Source of the DNA: Hymenoscyphus infarciens
Taxonomy: Eukaryota > Ascomycota > Leotiomycetes > Helotiales > Helotiaceae
Direction: 5' to 3'
Length of the DNA stretch: 64,000 nucleotides
NCBI GenBank assembly: GCA_001414345.1
Contig: LLCB01000143.1
Location: forward strand, 62,001 to 126,000
Shown: positions 12,459 through 23,595 of the stretch, piece after piece
Position numbering within the stretch: position 1 is the first letter of the stretch
Layout of the letters: each line of letters starts with the position of its first letter
Notes under the pieces: model-generated
The model's database searches: none
What the model was told of the DNA's origin: nothing
Seen by the model: only the letters and a program-made list of their open reading frames with translations
Program-made: the position numbers and the translations under genes

Positions 12459-13056
12459 CTCGACTGAACTCGATCGAACTCGACTGAGCTCGACCGAACT
12501 TGGTAGATGAGTGAAAAGTGAAAAGTGAAAAGTGAAGGGGTCCGTGAGGATGAAAGTTAGGAGGGGGATAGGATGGGAAGGGAAGGGAAGGGATGGGATG
12601 GGATGGGATGGGATAGGAAGGGATGGGATGGGATAGGAAGGGATGGGAAAGGAAAGGAAATTTAGGGGTTTCTTTATAGTTATATATATATATATATATA
12701 TATATCGATTATATATCGATTATTTTCTGGTTGACCGCCTCACGGCTAAAATGTTTGATGCTTTGTTTGATGCTTTGTTTGATGCTTTGTTTGATGCTTT
12801 GTTTGTCTGTTTTCTTTTGTGGTTTTTTTTTCCCTTTTTTTTCCACCTCTTTTTTTTTCGTTTTTTCGTTCTCTTCTTTTTTTTTTTCTTTTTGGTTTTT
12901 TTGGCGTCTTTCTTCTCTTCCCTTCTCTTCTCTTTTCGAGTTTGTTTTTTGTGTCTTGGGTTTGATTTTGATTTGATTTGATTTGGTTTGGTGTAGTTAA
13001 GTTTGGCTTGGGTTTAGTTTAGTTTAGTTTAGTTTAGTTTAGTTTAGTGTAGTTAA
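12459..13056. repeat. Microsatellite cluster
   Basis: In order: a 10-bp CTCGACTGAA-type array (12459-12500); GTGAAAA units (about 12511-12536); GGGAT/GGGAA pentamers (about 12574-12656); a (TA)n run of about 26 nt near 12680-12705; four copies of the 12-mer TTTGATGCTTTG (about 12753-12804); long pyrimidine tracts (12810-12930); GATTT units; and TTTAG pentamers (about 13012-13047). The frames here (for example 12643-12981) are products of the repeats. Confidence 0.85.
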
Positions 13057-13742
13057 TAAGAGAGATGGATATCTTCCCTCCACTCTTTTGCTACTGTGAG
13101 TGACTCTGAGATTTGAAAGGTGGAGATAATAAAGAATAAAGAAGTGGATACTCACTCACGCCTTAACAAGCTAAGCCGCTACTCATAAATCGGGGTTTTA
13201 GGTGGGGTTGAGTATTTAGAGATGGAGTTGTGGAGAGATGGAGAGATGGCGCGGTATAAATCAGGGGAGGAGGTGAAGCACTAGGGTACTACGAAAACCG
13301 AGGGGTGTAGAAATAGGTAGCTTTTCTTGTCGTGTTGATGGAATACTAAGGGACTGAGGAGGGATGTAGTTGATAGTTTTCGGTTTGTAGAGCTGGAAGG
13401 CTGAATAGTAGAAGAAAACTTCCAAGGTCTTTCGTTTAGAAGACAGACTATAGTTTTGTGAGGGCTGTTTTGTTTTTAAGGAGGGAGATGGAGAGTTGTT
13501 GTCGATTTGAGGGGTGTTGTCGTTTGATGATCTAGCGGTTGAGTGGTTTAAGGTGGGGGTTTGAAATAATTTGGGAGGGAGAAATAAGGTGAGAGGAGTG
13601 TCTAGGGGGGGTAGGCTGGGGTTATGGATGGTTCTTATGTTGGTTCTAAGAGGATAGATGATGATGGAATAAGAGATATCCCGGTTTCTCTGAGCTTGGA
13701 AGGGGTGGAAGTGGTTGTGTTGGGGGCTCCTTTATCCTGTTC
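13057..13742. other. No gene seen
   Basis: G-rich purine-biased spacer with no domain-bearing frame. It ends at the MITE. Confidence 0.5.
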
Positions 13743-13989
13743 CTGGCTCCCGGTGGACACGGAACGTGGCACCATTACTTACGACTCTACTAAAATCGCG
13801 ACGTGAAAACATAACAAAAACTTGTTAGAAAAATATAATAAAGATATAGCTAGGTACGCTAGAGGCGAATCAACTATTCTTATAGGTTTTAGAAGTTTTG
13901 GTATTATTTACGTCGAGTTATATACGTTGGTATAGCTATCTAAAAGCATAAAGTAATGGTGCCACGTTCCGTGTCCTCCGGGAGCCTGG
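13743..13989. mobile_element. MITE with 39-bp terminal inverted repeats
   Basis: Arms 13743-13781 and 13951-13989 are reverse complements over 39 bp with two mismatches (T13745/T13987 and T13755/T13977). They contain the core GGACACGGAACGTGGCACC on one strand and its complement on the other. The 169-bp interior is AT-rich and has no coding capacity. No clear target duplication was found in the flanks, so the exact ends and superfamily are open. The arms are GC-rich and hardly mutated, in contrast to the RIP-degraded element 350 bp away. Confidence 0.75.
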
Positions 13990-14337
13990 GTCGGTTTTTG
14001 GGGGTCTGGAGTGGAGAGTGTAGATTATGTGTGGGGTTTTGAGATGTTGTTTTGGGGGGCGGGTTTCGGGGTGGGGTCGCTTGGGGATTTGGAGGTGTTG
14101 GTGGAGTTGGTGAAATTATCGTGTGCTTAAGAGGGGGAAGAAGATGCGATATATAGCTCGCCCTATGAGGTTTAACTTTTAAGCGAGACTTGTGGGTGGG
14201 GGTTGGGGGGTGGTCAGGAATATTATGGTTCCTTAAAGGTCGAGGTCTTTGTGTGTAGTTTGGGAGAGAGAAACAAAGTCGAAATCCTTGAACAGACATT
14301 CTAGTAAGGTGTTAATATGAGAGTCGATGTTTATAAT
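13990..14337. other. No gene seen
   Basis: GT-rich single-copy-looking spacer between the MITE and the Tc1-type element. A minus frame (13940-14299) overlaps the MITE arm and has no recognisable content. Confidence 0.45.
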
Positions 14338-16405
14338 CAGTAATTAATACTTTTGCTACCTAAATAATCGTAAATGCCTAGAATGCTATCTAATTAAGTA
14401 AAAAGTAATTATTTTACTACCTTAATAACTACCTCCTAAAAACGAGAGTTTTCTAGTTTTAAAAGAGAGACTTTTTAGTTAATTTGTCTTTCCTACTCTT
14501 ATAATTTATAGCTATATTTAAGTAAGTTAGAGTCTATATATTAAGAGGCTAGCTCGTAATAAGTAGTAGTAATAAATCAAAATAGCCTAGGTAATAACTG
14601 GATCTAGTTATTTTATACTCTCTACTAGTTTTTTTTAGATAATGTTATTCTAGATTATAGGTTTTTGTAATTACTACTATTTATCTTATTTACTAGAAGA
14701 GTATATATTACTAACTACTCTTAATATTATATACTACGCTAGTTTCTTAAGAAGGAACTGCTTTAAAGCGTTATATAAAGAATAGTATATAAGTCGGCTA
14801 TAAGTAGATTATTAAAATAAGAGAAAACGAAAAAAAGCGTAGTAAATACTAGAACTAGCTCTCGAGTCTTAGAAAGTAAGAAAGATAAGAGACAAAGAAA
14901 AGAGTAGTAAGTTTCTAACTGAATTATCTCTCTTTTAAGACTAGAGTACTCTTCTTTTAGTCTAAATTTAAAAGTAGTTAATTAGATAGTGAAATAGTTA
15001 CTTTCTAATTAATTATATAAGAGTTAAGGCTATAGCTAGTAGGCCTCTCTAAGTAAGATAACCCTCTATCTTAATTTCTAACACTCTCTTTTTAAAAACC
15101 TACTATAATTCAACCTTTTAACTAAAACTCTTTAAATTAAAGATAGTAGACCGAATTCTCTCTCTCTTTTATATATATAAGCCTAGCTAGAATTAGCCTA
15201 TACTAAAGTATACTAGAGTACGCTAAGCCTAAGTAGATAGAAAATCCTAGAGCGCTATCTTTAAAGAATTAGAGATACCTAAATCTACTATATAAAGGAT
15301 CTATAAAGCTGATTTAAGTCGAATAACTTATAAAGAAAAGTAATATTAAAAAAGATTACTCTCTAAATAATATCTCTACTAAATTCTTTAGTTTATATCT
15401 TAAAATTATACTACTTATTAGATGTCTTTTTTATAAGTTAAAAACGCTCTTAACTTACCTACTTCTCTTTATATTATCTATTAAGAACTTTGCTATACTA
15501 GCTACTAATATTATATTATATATTCTTAGCTCTTTATTAGCTGAATATAAGTAAAGAAACGTCTTACTTTTATATTATTATACTACTAGTAGAGAACATT
15601 AGATTAGATAGCTACTTATAGGTAAAAGAGAGACTAGAGGAAGGTTATATAGTTAGACGAGTATATATTTAAGCTTAGAAAGAGTAGAAGAGTCTAGGTA
15701 ATATAGCGTATAAACGAAAAGAGGTGTCTAGACTATATTTAGTTAATATATCGCTTAGAGAGGGTATTAGTTATAATTTAGAGTATAATTAGCTAGGATT
15801 ATAAGTCCTCTCTTATCTTTTTAGAGAAGGAATAAGGCTATAAAGGAGTAAATTCTTAGATATATAGAGATTAAGTTCTTAAACTAGTTATCTTTCTACT
15901 ATTTAATAAGCTTAGTACTGATTATATCTTTATAGAGGACGGTTTAAAGGTATATAAAGAATATACTTATTTAGCTAAGCTTAAATATAATATTCGTAGC
16001 TTTAATTAGCCTTCTTCTTCGCCTGATTTAAACGTAATAGAGAAGGTCTAGTAGTAGATAAAAGAAGAGTTAAAGAAGTTGCCTTTTATACTAACTTCTA
16101 AGAAGAGATTAATTAGAGAGATTTAAAGGCTCTAGGATTTAGTAGATCTACGTAATTATAGGCGATATACTAAGCGATTAACTTATAAGTTAGAGGATGT
16201 TATTAAAGTAAAAGGATTAGCTACTATTTATTAATAATATATATAAGTTTTAAGGTAGAAGACTTAAAGTTAGATTTATAATAGATTTTTAAGTAATAAG
16301 TATTAATTTAGTAGAGTTCGCTTAGAGGGCCTACTAGCTGTGGCTCTAACTCTTAGTATTTCATGTATTTACGGTTATTTATATAGTAAAAGTGTTAATT
16401 ACTAT
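14338..16405 (+). mobile_element. RIP-degraded Tc1-type DNA transposon
   Basis: Termini: AGTAATTAAtACTTTTGCTA from 14339, and near-complementary sequence ending GTGTTAATTACT at 16403, giving about 37-bp inverted repeats with transition differences. The plus strand still reads the DDE-transposase end: EDGLKVYKEYT from about 15,933, then N-stop-PSSSPDLNVIEKV-stop at 16,002-16,056, where both stops are TAG at the Trp positions of the family motif WPxxSPDLNxIExVW. TpA-rich sequence and TGG-to-TAG changes are what RIP produces. The element is about 2.07 kb, has many stops in every frame and cannot be functional. Confidence 0.85.
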
Positions 16406-17746
16406 AATGTTATTATTATTAAGTGTAAATAGTGTGAACTTTCTAAGTTGAATATTTGAGGCTAGGAGACTTGAGTCTTGTGGGGTTCTAAGTGAGTTGT
16501 ATTTACCGTCAAGTTTTAAGCTGCTGTCGATTTCATCACTACTGTTCAGATAGAATTTTGAGGAAATGTTATTACTAGTAAGAAAAGAAACGGCATGAGA
16601 TTAGTGGGTGGTAATTTGTTTAGCTAACAGCTCCTATTATTTTAACTGTGGTGAAATCACGAACCCTTACTCCGTGTTCAGTTTTTACTTAAGACCTTGC
16701 GCGTATGATCTTTTGTTCTATGAAGAGATTTATGCATTTAGTTTATAGATGAAAATTAGGTGGTTTCTGGACTTTTGATAGTGGAATTATTGAAAAGAGA
16801 AAGGAGATCTAGAAGCCCTGAGCCTAAATTTGATAGTTATAATTTATAAAAGGTTTAAACGATGTGAGTCCATTTTGTATATAAGGCTAAAATGTACAAT
16901 ACCCATTGACAAGTCAAATAAGAAGAGGGGTATTCGGGGGACATGACTTCTAGGTACGAACATTTGTATGATAAGTTTTATTCAACTTGTCGGTTGCGTG
17001 AATCTATATAGTTAGTTATAAGTTAAGCTTCCCTGGTTTTGGGAAAAGCTAAAAAAAAGTTTTAAAAAGTCTATGCTTTAAAATCTCTTCTCTAAATATT
17101 ATAATATTATAATAATAGCTCTATAACTTACTTAACGTGAAAAGAACCTTATTCTTAATACTATTCTAGATAGTAATAACGCTTTTAACTTCTAAGAAAT
17201 CGTAGATAACTTTAATTAAATTAAAGAGTGTATTCGACTTATCTTTAATAAATACCTTACTAATTTTAGCCTCTCATATTAAGAGTTTATTATAAGTTAA
17301 AACGCTACCTACCCTTAATAATAATAATATATATAAGAGTTAAAAAGTAGTGATATTGGTACCTGTTAACTCATGGGAAAGAAAGTTTGGTACTTGTCCA
17401 CTTTTCAACACTTTTTAATTTAGGGGAAAAGATAGATAATCTGGTGCCGTGACGCGTTTTGCTTGCAGGTTGCAGCTTTAATACATCTAAGTCTTTAACT
17501 TGACAACTATTAAATGTGCCCTCGTAAGAGAGTCTGCGCACTAAGACAAAAGAATTATCTAAGCCCAGCCCTATTATGTGGACGTATTGAACCGGGATTC
17601 CCAAGCTAGGTATCTAATTGTGCCTAATCGATGACATCGTTATTAAAAGTTTCGAGCTAATAACCCTGGGTTAAAATGGTATCTGAATCTATGTTCATGA
17701 TGTCTGCTGCTCTACTAGAAAGTCTGTCTCCTAAATCATAATTTAG
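16406..17746. other. Intergenic, with an AT-rich RIP-like patch at about 17,040-17,342
   Basis: 16,406-17,037 and 17,343-17,746 have ordinary composition and no gene. 17,040-17,342 is strongly AT-rich, ends in a short AAT run, and looks like a degraded repeat fragment of unknown type. The short minus frame at 17371-17604 has no recognisable domain. Confidence 0.45.
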
Positions 17747-19931
17747 CTAGAATGCATCATCTTCGGTCCTTGTACCTCCTTGAATAGAATTTTCTATCTG
17801 AGAGTGTACTTTCTGGGCATTGATCGTTGTTTCTGCTGGATTCTGAGTGGTATCCGGCCATGGTCCTCCCGTTGTGGGATTCTGCTGATCGCTAAGTGTC
17901 CTCTTTCTATTCCTCCTTGCGATCAACTCTTCTCTTCTTGCTTTTGCTACTTCTCGTTCTTTTTGGAGCTTCGTGATATATTGAGGTGGCTCGAGTATTC
18001 TACCATTTTCTCTCTCCAGAGCCGCCGAACGAGCACTAAATGCTTTTAGACAAAGACTGCCGACCGCAACGATGATCGGTTTCTTGATACTTAGCATCAT
18101 CTCTAAGTTATTTTCGAACAGAGAATTTACCAGTTCCTAAGCCTTCACCGTATCTAAGTGAAGGGGGTCCGCTCGAAGAGTATCGAGGATGTGGATAACA
18201 GCATGCTAGTGGATGAAGTAAGGGATATTCCAAGTAAAGCGTTGAAGCTGCGGGGTTGAATATAACATCTTGTATCGCTCTAGGAGCTGAATGACGATGT
18301 CCTATACTAATTGCTTCTCTAATTTCGGAGCTTGGTTTAAACTGACCCACTTCCGGGGGTGATGAGCCATGAATTGAAAAATGTTTGATGTAGAACGAGC
18401 GTCGATCAGAGTCCAGAGTTGCAGCGGTTGTGTGGGATCGCAAAATCGTAGATATTTTGTCTCGATCATATCCTCGAGTTCCTTGAGAAAAATATCCTTT
18501 ATCTTTGAGTCGTCCATGGCAGCGTATTCGGCTGATTTGTGCACAGGTTCGCCTTCCTTCCTCATTCTTGTAATTTGGGAAGCTGCGAAGCTAGCCAGTT
18601 CCGATCGAAACATACACCATATCATTTCTGCGGGCTTCGCGGATCCAACAGGGGCTTTCTGCATCGCCGGATGGAGACCACTGTCGTTGACGCTGGCAGG
18701 CTTCTTGGGCGTAGTCTCATCGAGCTTGAAATTTCGAAACTTTGCTTGCCCACAAAGCTCGGCTGCGCGAAAATCATGGAGTCTAAGCTGCCACCAGATA
18801 CGTCGGCGAATCTCACTTTCAAAAGGTGATAAACCCAGAAGGGTTCCATCTATCCCCAAACCAATACTGTCTGCAACACGAATTGCAAGCCCGGTGAGAT
18901 TCCAAACTGCCCGGGGTTCGGCACTGTCTCGAATAGAAAGAATATGAAGGACCAACGCTTGCAAAACAACAATACTGGTGCTGCTCATGTAGTTTGCTTT
19001 TGATAAAGCCGATTTTGTAGCGGCCACGTAAAGTGGAAGAAGGATTGCTCGTGACTCTCCTAGACGTTGATTGCATTCATTTTCCGTAAATGATAGCACT
19101 GCCATAGAATATATGGAGAACATGAGTGCTTGAAACCCCCGGGGTATGCGTTCTATGTCAACGATAGCTTTCTCTAACGCAGACTGCAAACTTGGCACAT
19201 GCACTATTTTCGTGAGAGGATTGACATTTTTAACGAAAGCCTGCCATAATCGACGAATGTGGTCAGCAGGAGGGTGATGGGTCGTTGCAACGGGATTTTT
19301 GGCATTCAGAAGGTAATGAAAGACATCATTGACTGTTTCGTTATCGCTTCCATCATCCTTCGGGTCCCCCTCTAATGTTTCTTCAATATCCGTAATCTGA
19401 ATGGGTCATTAGTAAACATTTGCAAGCCAGTTGAAAAGTAACGCACCTCTTCCGCCACCCTGGACCACAAGCGGCTGTTAGGGATTAGCTTATGGCAAGA
19501 GTATCAAGTGGAAGAATTGCCCACTTATCCACGAGCTCTGTGCCCCCCTGTGCATACCGAAGCTGGGCCTTGAAAATTGTTGATTGTGTAGGTAATTTCT
19601 AAACACTCTCAGGCACCGAGCTGCTACCCGCTTCGTGATTCTCTGCTCGACTAGCCTCCAGGGTGCTATTGTTGAATTGGTTGACATCAACGCCTTTTTC
19701 TCGGAGTAACGCTTCATAAAGTTTCAACCGCCCATCCACTGACTTGTCTCTCACGACTTCTCGTTTCCTTCTGGAGGGTTTTGGCGGAGGGACGATGCAT
19801 TCAACATTGTGTCTGACGCAAGCATTACATGGGTGTTGTTTGTTGCACCTTACTTTCCGCTCAGAACATCGAATACAAGCCAACTGTGGTCTTGCTGGCG
19901 ATTTATTATGCGTTGGCGTTGAAAGGTTCAT
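17747..19931 (-). pseudogene. Zn2Cys6 fungal transcription factor with three in-frame TAG codons
   Basis: Exons (minus): 19931-19617, 19568-19525, 19474-19447, 19396-17747; introns are 48, 50, 50 and all GT-AG. Splicing gives 678 codons plus stop. The N-terminus has a binuclear zinc cluster, Cys19, 22, 29, 35, 38, 45 (CIRCSERKVRC...CNACVRHNVEC), followed by a basic linker. The middle (IVVLQALVLHILSIRD, IRRRIWWQLRLHDFRAAEL) matches the fungal-specific transcription factor domain. The reading frame then continues through TAG at 18302-18304, 18206-18208 and 18137-18139 (codons 494, 526, 549). In each case the context suggests Trp (LV-stop-DIV, FIH-stop-HAVIH, VKA-stop-ELVN). The last part, ending at 17747, is normal coding sequence (KAFSARSAALERENG). 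TGG-to-TAG is the change RIP makes at CpA on the other strand. A shortened 493-aa protein could still be made, and it would keep the DNA-binding domain. Confidence 0.82.
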
Positions 19932-20237
19932 GATAAGTACGGTGTGGTGTGGTGCAGAACGGGTGATGAAATGACGTTGATTCTGCCCGGTGTGCCGTGC
20001 TGAGCGTGCCTAAATTTAGCGAGTGGCTTATTTAAGAGTAACTAACTCCCTACCTGCCTAGCCTAAATCACGAAAATACTTACTCTTTGATATGTGATTA
20101 TAATTCTTCAAGAGTGATTCACTGAGATAATCTTCCTATACTTTGCAGAAGAGTGATTGTGCTCTCAGTTTTAACAAGTTTCCAAATCAGGTACAAAGCT
20201 CACCCACACTTGATCCTCCTATCCATCCACAATTTGA
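19932..20237. promoter_or_regulatory. Divergent intergenic region between regulator and amidase
   Basis: About 300 bp separates the start codon of the minus-strand regulator from the amidase open frame. The arrangement would let both share a promoter, as is common in fungal gene clusters. I see no specific operator. Confidence 0.4.
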
Positions 20238-22100
20238 TCAAACAAGCTCCCATATACTCCTGGGACAAAACACGCAGCTTCAACCCCTCAAAAGCTGTAT
20301 AAAAATATCCGTCCTCGTTCTCAGCGAAACCGACAAAACCTCACACCCGACGAAGTACAAACCCTGAGCCTCAAACACAACATCACCCTCCCTATCTCGG
20401 AACTTGGAGACTGGGCCACTCTCCTCACACGTCTTAATCACTGCGCTGAACAAGTTCTCCAAATCCCAGACTACTACCCCGAAGTAAACGCAGCTCTCTA
20501 CCCCCGCACCAACATCTATCGTCCCCAAGGAGAGCAAGAAACCGATTGCGGCGGCTGGGCAACTAAAGTAACGATCAGATGCACTGTTCCAAAAACCCAC
20601 GAACTGGATGGGGAAAGATTCGCAATTAAAGACGCCATCGCTTTGGCAGGAGTACAATTCACGAACGGAATTGGCGGGAAAGTAGGAGAATGGGTTCCAA
20701 GGGTCGATGCTACAACCGTGACTCGGATTTTGGATGCAGGTGGTGTTATTTTAGAGAAAAGTGCTTGTGAAGCTGGGTGCTTGGTGGCCGTTTCCGATAC
20801 ATCTATTACTGGCAACGTGAATAACCCTTATGCTTACGGGTATTCGACTGGAGGATCGTCTTCGGGATCTGCAAGATTGGTGGCTACGGGACAAGTTGAT
20901 ATGTCTGTCGGTACTGATCAAGGAGGCTCTGTGAGAATTCTTTCTGCAAATCGCGGAGTAGTTGGTATGAAACCAACTTGGGGATTGGTACCTTTTACAG
21001 GCTGCTTGAGTCTCGAGGCCACACTTGATCACGCAGGCCCGATGGCACGAACTGTTCAGGACTGTGCAACGTTATTGGAGGTCATTGCAGGGAATGATGG
21101 TATTGACGACCGTCAACCATACAACTGGCCTCAAGGACATGTCAAGTTTGGTGGCAAACTTACAAAATTCTTTCATGATTCGAAGGATTCCGAAACTCCA
21201 CTCAAAGGTATCAAACTTGGAATTCTTGTCGAAGGATCCCATCAGAACTCACCGATCCAGACGTTGCTGCAGCCTCAAAAGCAGAAATTTCAAATTTTGC
21301 GGAACTCGGTGCTGAGGAAGAAGAAATCAGCATCTCATTTTACAAAGAAAGTGGTTTGGTGTGGATGGTTGCAATGGCTATGGTGAGTTTTTTTCAGAAA
21401 TATCTTGGACATACTTTCGGAGATATTTTCTTCCAGTTCAATTGCCCTTGTTTTACGAGAAGACGTTCTGCCACTTTTGTATACCTTCCAAAGGGGAAAT
21501 TCTAACTAAAATTTTCAACATTAGCCCGCCGCAACCCAAAGTCTCCTCTCAAACCCTTCAGGCAGAAAACAACTCCTCCTCACAGACCGCTGCGAGCACT
21601 CAGGTCCAACATTATCCCAAGAAGCATTTGATGCTCTCGGACCTGGCGCACAAAGCGTCTACCTTCGAGATATCTTTCCCCAAGAACATTTTGGTAGTCC
21701 CCTTCATGCACGATGTACCAATTTCCAGCGAAAACTAAGCGACGAATACGACAACGCTTTAGATATCCTCACCATGCCAACCTGCGTCTTTCCGGCCGGT
21801 AAGATAGAGCCCGAGGGTGGTAAAGCGCTAGGACCGCTAAAGATGCTGAGTAGAACTATCGGGATTCCGTATAATACTGCACCATTAAGCTCTTCGGGTC
21901 ATCCGGCACTTAATCTCCCCGTCGGGTTTGTGCCAGCAAAGGATGATAAAAATGTGTGGCTGCCAACTGGGTTACAGGTTATAGGAAAAAAGTTTGACAG
22001 TTCTCAAAGTGGGTGGTGGCTGGGAAAAAGTCAAGGATTGGAAGACCATGAAATTTGGGGGAAATTGAGAGAGACTTTGAGTCGCATGAAGTCAGTTTAG
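20238..22100 (+). pseudogene. Amidase-signature family hydrolase, frameshifted and lacking a start codon
   Basis: The frame is open from 20238 but contains no in-frame ATG before the amidase core. It reads through LTPDEVQTLSLKHNITLPIS, then FAIKDAIALAG (putative catalytic Lys) and GYSTGGSSSGSARL...DQGGSVR (Ser-cisSer-Lys motif with nucleophile Ser), ending near 21,247. There a one-base shift is needed to continue as LTDPDVAAASKAEISNFAEL to about 21,382, just before a GTGAGT. The C-terminal part resumes in another frame at about 21,600 (DALGPGAQSVYLRDIF, LTMPTCVFPAGKIEPEGG, SSSGHPALNLPVGFVPAKD). A second shift near 22,010 is needed for the expected ending WEKVKDWKTMKFGG and a stop at 22,066. 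The family hydrolyses amide bonds (acetamidase-like). Two frame breaks plus no start make it a likely pseudogene; sequencing error is the alternative. Confidence 0.8.
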
Positions 22101-22329
22101 TAGGATAAATATATAATTGAGAAACATTCAGTAAAATATCAAGATAAAGTAGGAAATGACAATCAAAATTTAAACCAATGCAAGGGTAACACGAGTATTG
22201 ATGAGCAATCAGGCCACGTTGCTGCAAAAGATAACGCCTTTCTATAAATAGCAAAAACAAGAATAAGTGAAGATTATCAGTACAATAAAAATAGAAAAAG
22301 TTAGAGGAAAATAGCAGCCATCTGAGCGT

Positions 22330-23595
22330 TCATGAAACCCATTCATAATCCGGGATCGTATATTTTTCCCGACTCGCAAAAGCGGGCGCAAAGTACTTCT
22401 GCACAAAACCAAGAAGTCCAGTCCAAGAAATAAACGCCAGAATATTGTTCCGTAGCCATAACCCCAAGGCTGTTTGGGGTGCGAGGACTGATGGAAGGAA
22501 TGATGGAACCTTTTGTAGATCCTCAGCAATTGGCTTCATTTTCTCCTCGTAACCCCTAAGTCCAGCCTTAAGATTTCCTGGATTCTTGAGAATTTCACCA
22601 GCCAAAAGGTAACCGCCACAAATAGCAAGACTTGTTCCAGTACCAGCGGACCCAGCATATCCCGCGTCACCAACTAGTACAAATCGTCCTTTGAACAAAG
22701 TGGGCGGTTTGATATGAACAAGCTCATTGGCGTAGAAGTCTTCGGCATCCACCATACACTTGAGGAGTTCATCGCTTTTCCAACCGGCACCTTGATAGTG
22801 CTGGGTGACAAATCCTTTGAGAGAATCTTCTCCTTCCTTCATGGCCTCGCGGAAGCGTAATACGTTTTCTGGGCGGTCACGCGGATTCATTGCCATGAGT
22901 ACTCCACGATTGCCACCCAATGGATCAGCTCCAATAGCAAAAAAGCGTCCTCCAACAGCGTTATGCGCTTGTCCCATTTTGCTGCCCGTGAGAAGATCTT
23001 CTTTAATTTTGAAGAAAGCCGCCCAAGAGTTCGTTGTCTTGACATGATCCCGGATACCGCAGCCAAATCCCATGGCTCGGGTCCTCGAAGTAGCGCCATC
23101 GCACGCAACGACAAGATCATACTCCGAAGTTGGTGAGCCGTTTGAAAATTCAACCGTAATTGGAGACCCCTCGTTCTTTTCATTTTGCTGCATTGAAGCA
23201 ACCTGCTCCCCAAAAGTATAGTTGATGTTTTCATTGTCTTTCGTCATGTCGAATAGAATTTTTGCCAAGCTGCCACGGAATATTTCGTACTCTGAGACAA
23301 GCGATTGTTGATCTGGGTTTCCTGTAGCTGTCACGGTGAAGAATGGGCGGCCATTGGTATCAACTATGCTCATGCCGTCCATAGGCGTCAAGTTGGCTCG
23401 AACGGCAGCTTCCATTCCATCCATCTTTCGCATTACAGTAACTCCAACTGTTCTGATGTCGACATTTTGTCCACCGCTGCGTAGTTTAGGGAAGCGTTCA
23501 ATGACAGTGACTTTTGCTCCTGCTTTAGCGAGCCAGTATGCTGTTGCAGGTCCCGCGATTGATGCACCGACGACGAGAACTTTTAGTGGAGGCAT
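22330..23595 (-). CDS. FAD-dependent monooxygenase (PHBH/salicylate hydroxylase-like, 421 aa)
   Basis: One uninterrupted frame from ATG at 23595. The N-terminal Rossmann dinucleotide-binding motif is VVGASIAGPATAYWLAKAG followed by VTVIER (residues about 6-32). The DG motif is DLVVACDGATSRTR around residue 160-170, and the GD motif is FVLVGDAGYAGSAGTG around residue 304-319. These three motifs in this order define the class A flavoprotein aromatic hydroxylases, which use NAD(P)H, O2 and FAD. The length is normal for the family and no intron is needed. A hydrophobic C-terminal stretch (LRNNILAFISWTGLLGFV) could be a membrane or packing helix. It is transcribed toward the amidase. It is the only intact member of the three-gene group, about 0.5 kb from the transposon stack. 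The substrate is unknown. Confidence 0.9.
   Translation of the reverse strand: MPPLKVLVVGASIAGPATAYWLAKAGAKVTVIERFPKLRSGGQNVDIRTVGVTVMRKMDGMEAAVRANLTPMDGMSIVDTNGRPFFTVTATGNPDQQSLVSEYEIFRGSLAKILFDMTKDNENINYTFGEQVASMQQNEKNEGSPITVEFSNGSPTSEYDLVVACDGATSRTRAMGFGCGIRDHVKTTNSWAAFFKIKEDLLTGSKMGQAHNAVGGRFFAIGADPLGGNRGVLMAMNPRDRPENVLRFREAMKEGEDSLKGFVTQHYQGAGWKSDELLKCMVDAEDFYANELVHIKPPTLFKGRFVLVGDAGYAGSAGTGTSLAICGGYLLAGEILKNPGNLKAGLRGYEEKMKPIAEDLQKVPSFLPSVLAPQTALGLWLRNNILAFISWTGLLGFVQKYFAPAFASREKYTIPDYEWVS

Noticed and set aside
12459..12536. Regular short repeats as a CRISPR array
   Set aside because: Repeats are contiguous without spacers, and the genome is eukaryotic.
12643..12981. 112-codon Phe-rich frame as a membrane protein
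   Set aside because: It is translated from (TA)n, a 12-bp repeat and T-rich tracts.
13012..13047. TTTAG pentamer array as telomere-like repeat
   Set aside because: Fungal telomeres are TTAGGG-type; this is a pentamer microsatellite inside a cluster of other microsatellites and is flanked by unique DNA.
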